This document shows, one piece after another, positions 1 to 8,324 of a stretch of 64,000 nt of DNA (positions within the stretch are counted from its first letter, which is position 1; every line of letters begins with the position of its first letter). The DNA lies in the NCBI RefSeq assembly GCF_005145025.1, contig NZ_CP039695.1, forward strand, positions 1,669,501 to 1,733,500. The letters are read 5' to 3'. Both the position numbers and the translations under genes were made by a program. Source of the DNA: Novosphingobium sp. EMRT-2 (GTDB lineage: Bacteria > Pseudomonadota > Alphaproteobacteria > Sphingomonadales > Sphingomonadaceae). The notes under the pieces are model-generated. The model worked only from the letters and a program-made list of their open reading frames with translations, did no database searches and had not been told where the DNA came from.

Positions 1-444
1 ATCCGCCGCATCGCCGCGCGCGAGGACGTGGCCCTGATCTTCCCCGTCCATCCCAACCCCAACGTGCGCAAGGTGATGGACGCGGCGCTGGCCGGCCTTG
101 CCAACGTGGCGATGATCGAACCGCTCGACTACCCGCATTTCGCGCGGCTGCTGGCGATCAGCGAGATCATGCTGACCGACAGCGGCGGCGTGCAGGAGGA
201 AGCGCCCGCGCTGGGCAAGCCTGTGCTGGTCATGCGCGAGACCACCGAGCGACCCGAAGGCGTGGCCGCCGGCACGGCAAAGCTCGTTGGAACCGATGCG
301 GACCGTATCGTTTCCGAAATCTTCACCCTGCTCGACGATAAGGCTGCCTATTCGGCCATGGCGCGCGCCCACAACCCGTTCGGGGATGGGCAGACATCGC
401 GCCGCATCGTGGAGCTTTTGGGACATGTCGAACCAGCCCGGTAA
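1..444 (+). CDS. wecB: UDP-N-acetylglucosamine 2-epimerase, C-terminal part (truncated by window edge)
   Basis: The reading frame is open from base 1, so the start lies outside the window. The visible 147 residues are the C-terminal half of the GT-B-fold epimerase that interconverts UDP-GlcNAc and UDP-ManNAc in the cytoplasm. Family hallmarks seen are FPVHPNPNVRK, the EPLDYPHFARLL segment, TDSGGVQEEAPALGKPVLVM (nucleotide-binding loop) and the RETTERPEG motif. Its last 20 bases overlap the following wecC, which uses the product UDP-ManNAc, so the two form an operon. Function is clear from motifs; specificity (GlcNAc rather than a modified sugar) is inferred from the wecC neighbour. Confidence 0.93.
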   Translation: MRRIAAREDVALIFPVHPNPNVRKVMDAALAGLANVAMIEPLDYPHFARLLAISEIMLTDSGGVQEEAPALGKPVLVMRETTERPEGVAAGTAKLVGTDADRIVSEIFTLLDDKAAYSAMARAHNPFGDGQTSRRIVELLGHVEPAR

Positions 445-1756
445 CCTCAAAACCGGTGAAGTGAAGCCCGACGTCTGCGTTGTCGGACTGGGATATATCG
501 GCCTGCCCACCGCCGCGATCATCGCGCGCGCGGGGTGCCGGGTGCTGGGCCTCGACGTGTCCGAACGCGTGGTCGAAACGATCAACCGCGGCGAAATCCA
601 TATCGAGGAAGTCGATCTCGACGGGCTGGTGCATGGCGTGGTCCAGCGCGGCCTGTTGCGCGCCTCCACGCGGATCGAGCCGGCCGACGTCTTCGTGATC
701 GCGGTGCCCACGCCCTTCGAGAAGGACGAGCACCACACGCCCGACATTTCCTATGTGCTGGCGGCGGCGACAGAAGTGGCCGCCGTGCTGAAGGCGGGCG
801 ATGCCGTCATCCTCGAATCCACCTCTCCGGTGGGCACGACCGAGAAGATGCGCGACCTGATGGCCGGCCTGCGTCCGGACCTGAAGTTTCCGGGCCTGAC
901 GCGTGAAACCCCCGACGTTTCGATCTCCTACTGCCCCGAACGCGTGCTGCCGGGCCGCATTCTGGAAGAACTGACCAACAACGATCGCTCGATCGGCGGC
1001 ATCACCCCGCGCTGCGCGCGCAAGGCGCTGGCCTTCTACAAGCGCTTCGTCCGCGGCACCTGCGTGACCACGGACGCGCGTTCGGCCGAGATGACCAAGC
1101 TGGTCGAGAACGCCTATCGCGACGTCAACATCGCCTTCGCCAACGAACTGTCGGTGGTGGCGGACACGATGGGGCTGGACGTGTGGGAAGTGATCCGGCT
1201 GGCCAATCGCCATCCGCGCGTCAACATCCTCCAGCCCGGCCCCGGCGTGGGCGGGCACTGCATTGCGGTGGACCCGTGGTTCATCGTCCACGGCGCGCCC
1301 GAACAGACGCCGCTGATCCGCACCGCGCGCGAAGTGAACGATGGCAAGATGCACCACGTGATCGCCAAGGCCACGGCGCTGCTGGAAGCGCATCCGGGCG
1401 AGAAGGTCGCCTGCCTGGGCCTGGCGTTCAAGGCCAACATCGACGATTTCCGCGAAAGCCCGGCGCGCTATGTCGCGGCGACGCTGGCACGCCGCTTCGG
1501 CGATCGCATCAGCGTGGTCGAACCCTATGCCTCCGCCCTGCCGATCGAGTTCACCGACACCGGCGCGGCGCTGATCGACCTCGACACCGCGCTGGAGGAT
1601 TGCGGCGTGCTGATCGTGCTGGTCGATCATGACGTGTTCCGCGTGGTGCCGCTGGCCGAACGCAGCGGCAAGGCGGTGTATGATACGCGCGGCATCTGGC
1701 CCGATCAGCCGGTAGCGGAAGCGCCGGCAGCCGGATCGCTGCGGCTCGCCAGCTAG
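425..1756 (+). CDS. wecC: UDP-N-acetyl-D-mannosamine dehydrogenase
   Basis: This 443-residue protein oxidises UDP-ManNAc to UDP-ManNAcA with NAD. The ATG at 425 sits 20 bases inside the end of wecB and gives a normal family length. A longer in-frame extension to 287 lies inside wecB and was rejected. The Rossmann motif VGLGYIGLP is near residues 20-28. The central dimerisation domain has the EMTKLVENAYRDVNIAFANE helix, and the catalytic region reads PGPGVGGHCIAVDPWF with the active-site Cys. A C-terminal UDP-binding domain follows (LGLAFKANIDDFRESPA). The product is a common capsule or exopolysaccharide sugar, so it may feed the glycan locus further right. That link is inference. Confidence 0.94.
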   Translation: MSNQPGNLKTGEVKPDVCVVGLGYIGLPTAAIIARAGCRVLGLDVSERVVETINRGEIHIEEVDLDGLVHGVVQRGLLRASTRIEPADVFVIAVPTPFEKDEHHTPDISYVLAAATEVAAVLKAGDAVILESTSPVGTTEKMRDLMAGLRPDLKFPGLTRETPDVSISYCPERVLPGRILEELTNNDRSIGGITPRCARKALAFYKRFVRGTCVTTDARSAEMTKLVENAYRDVNIAFANELSVVADTMGLDVWEVIRLANRHPRVNILQPGPGVGGHCIAVDPWFIVHGAPEQTPLIRTAREVNDGKMHHVIAKATALLEAHPGEKVACLGLAFKANIDDFRESPARYVAATLARRFGDRISVVEPYASALPIEFTDTGAALIDLDTALEDCGVLIVLVDHDVFRVVPLAERSGKAVYDTRGIWPDQPVAEAPAAGSLRLAS

Positions 1757-1781
1757 AACCGCCCTACAGTTCCCCGAGAGG

Positions 1782-1817
1782 AAAGGCCGGAAGCAGGGTC
1801 ACCTGCTTCCGGCCTTT
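1782..1817. terminator. Bidirectional rho-independent terminator between wecC and the TonB receptor gene
   Basis: Perfect 16-bp inverted arms (1782-1797 and 1802-1817) surround a 4-base loop. The left arm begins AAA and the right arm ends TTT, so the stem can terminate wecC on the plus strand and the convergent receptor gene on the minus strand. Confidence 0.88.
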
Positions 1818-1892
1818 GCGTATTGACCCCGTTGGCGCCCCTTCCGCCGAGGGAGGAGAGGAGGGGGAAAGGGGCGCCGGGGATCGCGTGCG

Positions 1893-4223
1893 TCAGAAGC
1901 GCACGCCGAGCGTGAGATTCCAGGTGCGCGGATCGCCGTAGTACACGGTCTGGATGTTGCCGACCGAGCTGAACTCCTGCCCGTCGGTCTTGTAGAGCGC
2001 GTTACCCACGTTCTTGACCATGCCGCGCAGGTAGAACCGGTCGTAATCGAGCTGGGCATAGACGTTGCCCAGCAGATAGCCGTCCTCCGTCAGGCCGGGG
2101 CGGTTGTCGACCGAAAGGTACTGCTTGTCGACGAAGCGGACATCACCGCCGAAGCTGAGCGAGGCTTCGCCCAGCGGAATGCGGTAGTCCGCGCCGATCC
2201 GCATCGTGAGCGGCGGAGCGAAGGCCGGCTTGCAGGTGATCTTCGTGCCGGTGGGGTTGCAGCTGAACGAGGGCGCGCGACGGCCGTCGTTGAACTCCTT
2301 GTACTTGGCATCGAGGTAACCGACCGACGCGGTCAGCGTCAGCGGCGTGGACGGGCGCACCGCCGCTTCGAATTCGAAGCCCTGAATGCGCAGCTTGCCC
2401 GCGTTGATGACGGGGAAGCTGCCGCCGTTGATGCCGGTGTTGCCACCGCCGACACGCGCCTGGAAGTCCTTGTAGTCGGAATAGAACGCCGCCGCCGACA
2501 GCGAGACGCGCCCGTCCAGGAACGTGCCCTTGGCGCCGGCTTCATAAGTCCACACCGTTTCCGGCTTGAACGTCGGCACGATCTGCGTGGTGCCGTTCAC
2601 CGCCAGCGTCACGTCGGCGAGGCTGTTGACGCGGCCGTTGAAACCGCCCGACTTGAAGCCCCGGCTGGCCGAGGCATAGACCAACGTGTTGGTGGTCGGC
2701 TTGTAGCTGAGCGTGGCCGATGGCGTCCACGCATCGTAGCTGACTTCGTCGAGCGTGTTGTATGGCGCCGGCAGGCTGGTCGGGAACGCGAACGTGCTGA
2801 CGATGCGGATCGCCGGGAACACCGGGCTGGTGGTCGTTGCCGTCGTGGTGCGGAAGTACTTCTTCTTCTCGTGCGTGTAGCGCAGGCCCGCCGTCAGCGC
2901 GAGCTTCTCGGTGAAGTTGTAGGTCAGCTGGCCGAACGCGGCATAGCTCTTGGTGTTCTGCCGGTCATCGATCGTGCGCAGGAAGTTCAGCGGCGTGCCG
3001 ACATACTGGAGGTAGCTGTCGGCATAGGCTTCCTGGTGCGAATTGACCTGTTCGTCGAGGAAGTAGAGCCCGACCACGCCCTTCAGCTTTTCGGTATCCA
3101 GCTTGAGCTGCAATTCCTGGCTGAACTGGTGCTGGCGCGTGCCCACGAACACATCGCCCACTTCCGCCGCCGTGGCATCGATATCGACGTAGAAGTTCGT
3201 CTTCAGCTTGCGATAGGCGGTGATCGAGGTGAGCTGGAGGTTGTCGGTCAGATCGACATTGATCGTGCCCGAAAGACCCCAGTGATCGAGCCGCTGGCCT
3301 TCGCCGTTCTTGAAGCTGGTCGATGCGGTGTAGTTATAGCGGCCGGTCGGCGCTGTGGCGATGACGAACGGCGTGACGCTGGTGAAGGTGGAATTGTAGT
3401 TGAAGCCGATGAGGTTGGCCGTGGCCTGCCCCAGCGTGAGCGCGTTGCGCTGGCGGGTGTAGTCGCCGGAGATGAGCACCTCGACCCGGTCGGACGGCTT
3501 GGCGCGCAGGATCGCGCGGCCCGACAGGTTGTTGCGATCGTTGTACTTCTTGCCGGTGGCGGGATCGGTGACGATGCCATCGCGGTTGTCATAGACGCCA
3601 GCCAGCGACAGCGCGAGCTTGTCGGTCACCAGCGGCGCCGTGATATAACCCTTGGCAGTCACTTCGTTGAAGCGGCCATAGGTGAACGCGCCCTCGCCCC
3701 GGATCGTGTCCAGATCGGGCTTCTTCGACACCACGTTGACCGCGCCACCGATGGTGTTCTTGCCGTAAAGCGAGCCCTGTGGCCCGCGCAGCACTTCCAC
3801 GCGCTGCACGTCGAACAGGTTGAGCAGCGCGCCCTGGATGCGGCTGAGATAGACGCCATCGACATAGACGCCCACGGCAGGGTCGAAGGTCTGCAACGCA
3901 TCGGGCTGGCCGATGCCGCGGATGTAGAAGTTGGCCGACGAGGCCGAGCCACGCCCCTGCACGATGTTCACGTTGGGGATCGCGCCCTGCACGCCGGAAA
4001 GGTCCTTGGCGCCGGCCTTTTCCAACCCTTCGGTGGACAGCGCCGTGATGGCGATCGGCACATCGACCAGGCGTTCCTCGCGCTTGCGGGCAACGACGAC
4101 GATTTCGCCCGAATCATTCGCCACAGCTTCGGAGGCAGCTTCCTGCGCGAAAACGGGCATGGCGGGCAGCGCAACAAGCGCAGTGGTGGCGGCCGCAAGG
4201 GCGCGCACGCGAAAACGGTTCAT
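1893..4223 (-). CDS. TonB-dependent receptor
   Basis: This 776-residue outer-membrane receptor imports a large substrate using TonB energy. A signal peptide occupies residues 1-26 (cleavage after VFA). A TonB-box-like stretch EIVVVARK lies near 41-48. The plug domain includes FYIRGIGQPDA and the EVLRGPQGSLYGKNT motif, followed by a 22-strand type barrel. The chain ends LTLGVRF, a usual barrel terminus with final Phe. The ATG at 4223 has GGGAG 8 bases upstream. A TetR-type regulator is divergent and a palindrome lies in the shared promoter region, suggesting ligand-controlled expression. The substrate cannot be told from sequence; siderophore or aromatic/terpenoid uptake are both possible in sphingomonads. 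Confidence 0.93.
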   Translation of the reverse strand: MNRFRVRALAAATTALVALPAMPVFAQEAASEAVANDSGEIVVVARKREERLVDVPIAITALSTEGLEKAGAKDLSGVQGAIPNVNIVQGRGSASSANFYIRGIGQPDALQTFDPAVGVYVDGVYLSRIQGALLNLFDVQRVEVLRGPQGSLYGKNTIGGAVNVVSKKPDLDTIRGEGAFTYGRFNEVTAKGYITAPLVTDKLALSLAGVYDNRDGIVTDPATGKKYNDRNNLSGRAILRAKPSDRVEVLISGDYTRQRNALTLGQATANLIGFNYNSTFTSVTPFVIATAPTGRYNYTASTSFKNGEGQRLDHWGLSGTINVDLTDNLQLTSITAYRKLKTNFYVDIDATAAEVGDVFVGTRQHQFSQELQLKLDTEKLKGVVGLYFLDEQVNSHQEAYADSYLQYVGTPLNFLRTIDDRQNTKSYAAFGQLTYNFTEKLALTAGLRYTHEKKKYFRTTTATTTSPVFPAIRIVSTFAFPTSLPAPYNTLDEVSYDAWTPSATLSYKPTTNTLVYASASRGFKSGGFNGRVNSLADVTLAVNGTTQIVPTFKPETVWTYEAGAKGTFLDGRVSLSAAAFYSDYKDFQARVGGGNTGINGGSFPVINAGKLRIQGFEFEAAVRPSTPLTLTASVGYLDAKYKEFNDGRRAPSFSCNPTGTKITCKPAFAPPLTMRIGADYRIPLGEASLSFGGDVRFVDKQYLSVDNRPGLTEDGYLLGNVYAQLDYDRFYLRGMVKNVGNALYKTDGQEFSSVGNIQTVYYGDPRTWNLTLGVRF

Positions 4224-4279
4224 GGATCAGGCTCCCTCTCACGGACCGATGAAAGGCCCGTCTGCGCGAACCGATATTG

Positions 4280-4303
4280 AAAGTTGAACCATGTTTCAAC
4301 TTT
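4280..4303. promoter_or_regulatory. Palindromic operator candidate between TonB receptor and TetR gene
   Basis: The sequence shows a perfect 9-bp inverted repeat, AAAGTTGAA (4280-4288) and TTCAACTTT (4295-4303), with a 6-base spacer. It lies 57 bases upstream of the receptor start and 116 upstream of the regulator start. TetR-family dimers commonly bind such 20-30 bp palindromes in divergent promoters. Binding by the adjacent regulator is inference. Confidence 0.6.
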
Positions 4304-4418
4304 TCATTTGAGACAAACCGAAATCGTGGATAGGACGTGGCGAAAGCGCAACAGCCCCGGCACTAAGGACCGGGTTCGGGCGGTCGGAGGGACGATCGCC
4401 CACGGATGGGAGAGCAGG

Positions 4419-5030
4419 GTGTCGGTAGATCCGGAAAAGGCGAGCCCCGGCAAGGCCCCGCGTACCGCGCGGGGACGGGAAACGCTGCGGCGCCTGCTCG
4501 ATGCCGCGGCGGCCGAGTTCGGCGAACGCGGCTTCCACGAAGCCTCGATCAGCGGGATCACCCGCCGCGCGGGAACGGCGCTAGGCAGCTTCTATACCTA
4601 TTTCGATTCGAAGGACGCGATCTTCACCGCGCTGGTGCGCGACATGTCCGCCCGTGTCGCCACCACCGCGGCCGCGGCCGTCAGCGCGGGAGCAACAGGG
4701 CTGGTGCGCGAGCGGGAGGCGCTGGAAGGCTTCCTGCGCTTCGCGCGCGAGCACAAGGAAATCTACCGCATCATCGACGAGGCGGAGTTCGCCGATCCGC
4801 AAAGCTACCGTGCGCACTACGAAGGCACCGCGCTGCGCATCGCCGCGCGCCTAGACGACGGCGTCGCCCAGGGTACGCTGCGCGCAGGCGATCAGGAAGT
4901 GCGCGCCTGGGCGCTGATGGGCATGAACGTGTTCCTGGGCCTGCGTTTCGGCGTGTGGGACGCCAGCCGGCCGGTGGAAGACATCGCCGGAGTGGCGGCG
5001 GACCTGCTGCGCGACGGGCTTTCAATCTAG
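4419..5030 (+). CDS. TetR/AcrR family transcriptional regulator
   Basis: This 203-residue repressor-type protein has an N-terminal helix-turn-helix (LLDAAAAEFGERGFHEASIS, then GSFYTYFDSKDAIF) typical of the family, and a C-terminal ligand-binding domain. The GTG at 4419 is preferred because GGGAG lies 6 bases upstream and the HTH then starts about 20 residues in. An ATG at 4284 would add 45 residues of poor character and sit inside the palindrome. It is divergent from the TonB receptor and probably regulates it and itself. The ligand is unknown. Confidence 0.9.
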   Translation: MSVDPEKASPGKAPRTARGRETLRRLLDAAAAEFGERGFHEASISGITRRAGTALGSFYTYFDSKDAIFTALVRDMSARVATTAAAAVSAGATGLVREREALEGFLRFAREHKEIYRIIDEAEFADPQSYRAHYEGTALRIAARLDDGVAQGTLRAGDQEVRAWALMGMNVFLGLRFGVWDASRPVEDIAGVAADLLRDGLSI

Positions 5031-5052
5031 AGCCCGTCGCCCAAAATCAAAT

Positions 5053-5130
5053 CCCGTCATCCCGGCGAAGGCCGGGATCTCATGCCGGATTGCCTGAGGC
5101 CAGAGATGCCAGCCTACGCTGGCATGACGG
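5053..5130. repeat. REP-like imperfect palindromic repeat unit
   Basis: The element begins CCGTCATCCCGGCGAAGG and ends GGCATGACGG, so its outer ends are inverted copies (CCGTCAT / ATGACGG). It contains two sub-hairpins: CCCGGCGAAGGCCGGG, and GATGCCAGCCTACGCTGGCAT. This CGTCATCCCGGC family of intergenic palindromes is widespread in proteobacteria. It lies just after the TetR gene and may also act as a transcript 3' end. Confidence 0.75.
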
Positions 5131-5232
5131 GGGAAGATGGAGAGGCATAAAGGGGTCTTGACGGTTGTCGCCCATTCTCGGTCGCTCCACTCGCTCCTGC
5201 ATTTGTCCACGCCAGGACATCAATCGAGGGGC

Positions 5233-6141
5233 TCAACCCGAGGCTGCCCCGTCCTGCCGTTCGCGCCAGCGCTGCCGGATACGGTCGGACGTGTCGCGGC
5301 TGCCATCGTGGCTCCACCCCGGTTCGCGCACGAGGTAGGCCAGCTTGTAGCGTAGCGGCGCGACCGCGAAGTCCTTCAACATGCCCGCCCATTCGTGGAA
5401 CACCGACCACCCGATCCCGAACGTGCCGAGCTGGCGGACGATGCCGTAGCGGATGCGTTCGTCCTCCAGTTCGGGCTGGAACGTGCGGAACAGGCGATCC
5501 CACACGATCAGCGCCCCGGCATAGTTGCGATCGAGATAGACCGGGTTGGTCGCATGGTGGACCCGGTGATGCGACGGCGTATTGAACACCGCCTCGAACC
5601 AGCGCGGCATCCGGCCGATCGCCTCGGTGTGAATCCAGAACTGGTACACCAGGTTCACGCCCCCCACCGTCACCAGCATCGCCGGGTGAAAGCCGAGCAG
5701 CGCCGGCCAGATGCGGAACACGAACGAGAGCGCGAAAAAGCCGGTCCAGGTCTGCCGCAGCGCGGTGGACAGGTTGTAGTGCTGGCTCGAATGGTGGTTG
5801 ACGTGGCTTGCCCAGAACCAGCGGATGCGGTGGCCGGTGCGGTGCGCCCAGTAATAGTTGAAATCGTCGAGCACGAAGCACGCGATCCAGGCCCACCAGG
5901 CGAACGGCACCGTAGCCACGCGGTGCTGATAGAGCCACATCGCGGCGGCATAGACCACCCCGGCGGTCAGCGCGCCGGCAACCGTACTGCCCAGCCCCAG
6001 CGCCAGCGAGGTCCAGGTATCGCGCGGTTCATAGGCTTCCGGCGCGCGGCGGCGCGCCCACGCCATTTCCGCGATCATCGCCAGGATGAAGAACGGCACC
6101 GCGTAAGTCACGATATCGAAAGGATGGATGTCCGGCGTCAT
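5233..6141 (-). CDS. Sterol desaturase / fatty acid hydroxylase family membrane enzyme
   Basis: This 302-residue integral membrane di-iron enzyme has at least four hydrophobic segments and the histidine clusters of the superfamily: HRTGH, then HVNHHSSQH, then HRVHH. ATG 6141 is chosen; 16 additional upstream residues look like read-through of the preceding gene. These enzymes insert hydroxyls or double bonds in lipid substrates with O2. The actual substrate is unknown; carotenoid, sterol-like and fatty acyl groups are all possible. It is the last gene of a minus-strand group with two small genes, separated from the upstream one by only 4 bases. Confidence 0.9.
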   Translation of the reverse strand: MTPDIHPFDIVTYAVPFFILAMIAEMAWARRRAPEAYEPRDTWTSLALGLGSTVAGALTAGVVYAAAMWLYQHRVATVPFAWWAWIACFVLDDFNYYWAHRTGHRIRWFWASHVNHHSSQHYNLSTALRQTWTGFFALSFVFRIWPALLGFHPAMLVTVGGVNLVYQFWIHTEAIGRMPRWFEAVFNTPSHHRVHHATNPVYLDRNYAGALIVWDRLFRTFQPELEDERIRYGIVRQLGTFGIGWSVFHEWAGMLKDFAVAPLRYKLAYLVREPGWSHDGSRDTSDRIRQRWRERQDGAASG

Positions 6142-6145
6142 GGCC

Positions 6146-6580
6146 CTATCCTTCCAGCCGGCGGAGGCTTGCCGCCCAGGCCTGCGCATCGGGGCCGAGG
6201 TTGAGCGTGATCGTGCCGAAGCGGCTGTCCCCGGTGGAAACGGTCAGGAACTGCTGGTCGAGCCGGACGCCGGCGTGGCTTTCCAGCAGTCGCGCGGCGA
6301 AGTGGCTGCCATGGCGGCGAATCAGCATGACCCGGCCCTGCGCATCGCGCACCAGCGCGCCGATCCGCGCCTTGTCGAGCCCGACCGCCACCGGCACGAA
6401 GCCGCACATCGCCTCGTCGGCCAGCGCGCCCGCGTGATCCTCGTCGCGAATCCGCACGTCGCCGCCCAGATTCATCCAGCGCGCGAGTTGCACCACGAAC
6501 AGCACCCCGACCAGGGAAGCCAGCGTCTTGAGCACGAGAAGCACGCCGGGCTGGGCAAGAAACGCCTGCACCACTTTCAC
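6146..6580 (-). CDS. Small membrane-anchored protein of unknown function
   Basis: This 144-residue protein has one N-terminal hydrophobic segment (about residues 14-33, LLVLKTLASLVGVLFVVQLA) followed by a soluble domain rich in small residues. No catalytic motif was recognised. The domain repeatedly mentions Arg-flanked strands (VRIRDEDHAGALADEAM, GRVMLIRRHGSHF) resembling clan AA aspartic protease spacing, but no clear D[ST]G motif is present, so that is not claimed. Its tight position upstream of the membrane hydroxylase suggests a partner role or shared regulation. Confidence 0.75.
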   Translation of the reverse strand: MKVVQAFLAQPGVLLVLKTLASLVGVLFVVQLARWMNLGGDVRIRDEDHAGALADEAMCGFVPVAVGLDKARIGALVRDAQGRVMLIRRHGSHFAARLLESHAGVRLDQQFLTVSTGDSRFGTITLNLGPDAQAWAASLRRLEG

Positions 6581-6595
6581 GATCGCTGTACCGGC

Positions 6596-7030
6596 TCAAC
6601 CGGCCTGCGCCGCGAGCATATCGACCTGCGCGCGAACCGGCGTGATGTCATACCCCGCGCCGGCCGCACCCGCCGCGATCCGCGACGGATTGCGGCCAGC
6701 CGCCGCCTCGGCCAGCGCCCACAGCAGCGTGGAGCGCGTACCGGATCGGCAGTAGGCGAGCACTGGCCGGTCGCCCGCCTGGTCCAGCGCCTTGCGCATC
6801 GCTTCCACCTGCCAGGCAGCGAAGCCCGCGTGCGTCACGGGGATCGCGTGATAGGCGATCCCGGCCTCGCGCGCCGCTGCCTCGATCGCGGCACCCGGCG
6901 TCTGATCGTCGGATTCGTCCTCGGGACGGTTGTTGATGATCACGGCGATTCCCAGCGCTTTCGCCTCGGCCACGTCCGCCACCGTGATCTGCGGACTGGC
7001 ATAAGTGCGATCATCGATCTTGCGGAACAA
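6596..7030 (-). CDS. TIGR01244 family protein tyrosine phosphatase/sulfurtransferase-like protein
   Basis: This 144-residue protein has the fold-defining N-terminal region (IDDRTYASPQIT, then IINNRPEDES) and the P-loop CRSGTRS near residue 100, matching the CX5R catalytic signature of dual-specificity phosphatases. Proteins of this type occur alone or fused to beta-lactamase-like sulfur dioxygenases (Blh) in sulfide detoxification. Here it stands alone, first in a three-gene minus-strand cluster. The ATG at 7030 fits the family N-terminus MFRKIDDR. Substrate is unknown. Confidence 0.87.
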   Translation of the reverse strand: MFRKIDDRTYASPQITVADVAEAKALGIAVIINNRPEDESDDQTPGAAIEAAAREAGIAYHAIPVTHAGFAAWQVEAMRKALDQAGDRPVLAYCRSGTRSTLLWALAEAAAGRNPSRIAAGAAGAGYDITPVRAQVDMLAAQAG

Positions 7031-7414
7031 CGGTGCCTACTCCCGGATTGAGGCTGACGACGGCGAATGCCGGTCGTGGCAGGACTCGTGCAGGTGATCG
7101 CGCCGGCTCGCCCTCCGAAACGGCACGCAATTGACAGTGCTTCTGCCCAAACCACTGGCCAAGAGCAAGCATTCGCAGCCGCCTCCGGGATCGGAAAAAT
7201 TGCCTCCGAAACGGCGGATCAACGAAAGTTCCCGGAAATCCGGTCTCTTTTGCCGATTCCATTCGCGCTATGGCTTTTTCTTCGCTATAGAGATGAGTGC
7301 AATGAAGAAGGTCGGCCTTTTGTCCGGCGCGGATTCCTTGTCGTGCCGCCGGTCTCCGCATCCGGCCCGCGGCGCCGGGGAAAGCAGGGGCGGAACGAAG
7401 GTCTATTGAAGTTT
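7031..7414. other. Divergent intergenic region, probable long 5' leader of the cold-shock gene
   Basis: No gene was found in these 384 bases. They separate the minus-strand phosphatase-like gene from the plus-strand cold-shock protein. A TATAGAGATGAG stretch near 7286 could hold a -10 element, but no convincing -35 was identified. A GAAGG ribosome-binding site is at 7396-7400. Long leaders are common for cold-shock mRNAs; this role is inference. Confidence 0.4.
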
Positions 7415-8188
7415 ATGGGTTTTGACAGAGGGCGGCGGGGTCGCGGACGGGATAAGCGCGACGGATTCGGCGAAGACAATTTCGATCCCTACAGCGGCGG
7501 TGGCGGCGGCTTCGGCGGCGGTTACGATCGTGGCGGATTCGGCGGTGGTGACCGCGGCGGATTCGGCGGCGGCAACCGTGGTGGCGGCTTCGGCGGCGGT
7601 GATCGCGGTGGCTTCGGCGGCGGTGGCAACCGTGGCGGCGGCTTCGGCGGCGGCGGCGGTGGTGGCGGCTTCGGCGGCCCCCGTGGCGGCGGCATGCCCG
7701 CGCAGGTCGTCGGCACCGGCAAGGGCAAGGTGAAGTTCTTCAATGCCCAGAAGGGCTTTGGCTTCATCCAGCGCGACGAAGGCGGCGAAGACGTTTTCGT
7801 GCACATCAGCGCGGTTGAACGCGCCGGGCTGGAAGGCCTGGCCGAAGGTCAGGAACTCGAATTCAACCTGGTCGATCGCGGCGGCAAGATTTCGGCGGCG
7901 GACCTTCAGGTCGTCGGCGACGTGATCGAGGTTGCCTCCAAGCCGGCCGCGCCGCAGCGCGAACTGACGGGCGAAAAGGCGACCGGCACGGTCAAGTTCT
8001 TCAACGCGATGAAGGGCTTCGGCTTCATCACGCGTGATGACGGCCAGCCGGACGCGTTCGTGCACATCAGCGCTGTGGAGCGTTCGGGCATGCGCGAGCT
8101 GAATGAAGGCGACAAGCTGGAATTCGATCTCGAGGTCGATCGACGAGGCAAGTACTCGGCGGTCAACCTGGTGCCGCGTCAGGATTGA
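7415..8188 (+). CDS. Double cold-shock-domain RNA/DNA-binding protein with glycine-rich RGG-like N-terminus
   Basis: The protein has 257 residues from ATG 7415. Residues 1-25 are basic ([10 protein letters not shown]). About 27-93 form a low-complexity GGGFGGGxRGG repeat. Two cold-shock domains follow (about 103-170 and 188-255), each with the RNP motifs KFFNAxKGFGFI and [11 protein letters not shown]. Two CSDs in one chain are common in alphaproteobacteria; the long RGG-like leader is less usual. A TTG at 7406 is an alternative start and has better spacing from GAAGG at 7396. It is monocistronic, closed by a strong terminator. Probable role: RNA chaperone or translational regulator. Confidence 0.92.
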   Translation: MGFDRGRRGRGRDKRDGFGEDNFDPYSGGGGGFGGGYDRGGFGGGDRGGFGGGNRGGGFGGGDRGGFGGGGNRGGGFGGGGGGGGFGGPRGGGMPAQVVGTGKGKVKFFNAQKGFGFIQRDEGGEDVFVHISAVERAGLEGLAEGQELEFNLVDRGGKISAADLQVVGDVIEVASKPAAPQRELTGEKATGTVKFFNAMKGFGFITRDDGQPDAFVHISAVERSGMRELNEGDKLEFDLEVDRRGKYSAVNLVPRQD

Positions 8189-8245
8189 TCCGGTCCGCAC
8201 CGGCCCCGGCATTTGACCGGGGGCCTGCAACACAATAAACGCGCG

Positions 8246-8273
8246 CAAATGGCGGCCAGTCGGCCGCCATTTG
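8246..8273 (+). terminator. Terminator hairpin after the cold-shock gene
   Basis: Perfect 12-bp arms CAAATGGCGGCC (8246-8257) and GGCCGCCATTTG (8262-8273) surround an AGTC loop. The arms end in an AT-rich tract resembling an intrinsic terminator, 58 bases after the stop. It lies between the cold-shock gene and argD. Confidence 0.8.
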
Positions 8274-8324
8274 TCGTTTGCGATTCCCGTCTTCCGATTT
8301 GCGTGAATGAAACAGGAGCTGCCC

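Noticed and set aside
323..1630. 435-codon open frame on the minus strand
   Set aside because: It is antisense to wecC, whose motifs are unambiguous; the composition (rich in R, A, H, Q, D) is that of a shadow frame in GC-rich DNA.
2871..4280. 469-codon plus-strand open frame
   Set aside because: It is antisense to the TonB receptor, which has a signal peptide, plug motifs and terminal Phe. No family motif is seen in the shadow.
7495..7690. GGCGGC-rich repetitive DNA resembling a satellite or repeat array
   Set aside because: It is the coding sequence for the glycine-rich leader of the cold-shock protein, not an independent repeat or CRISPR.
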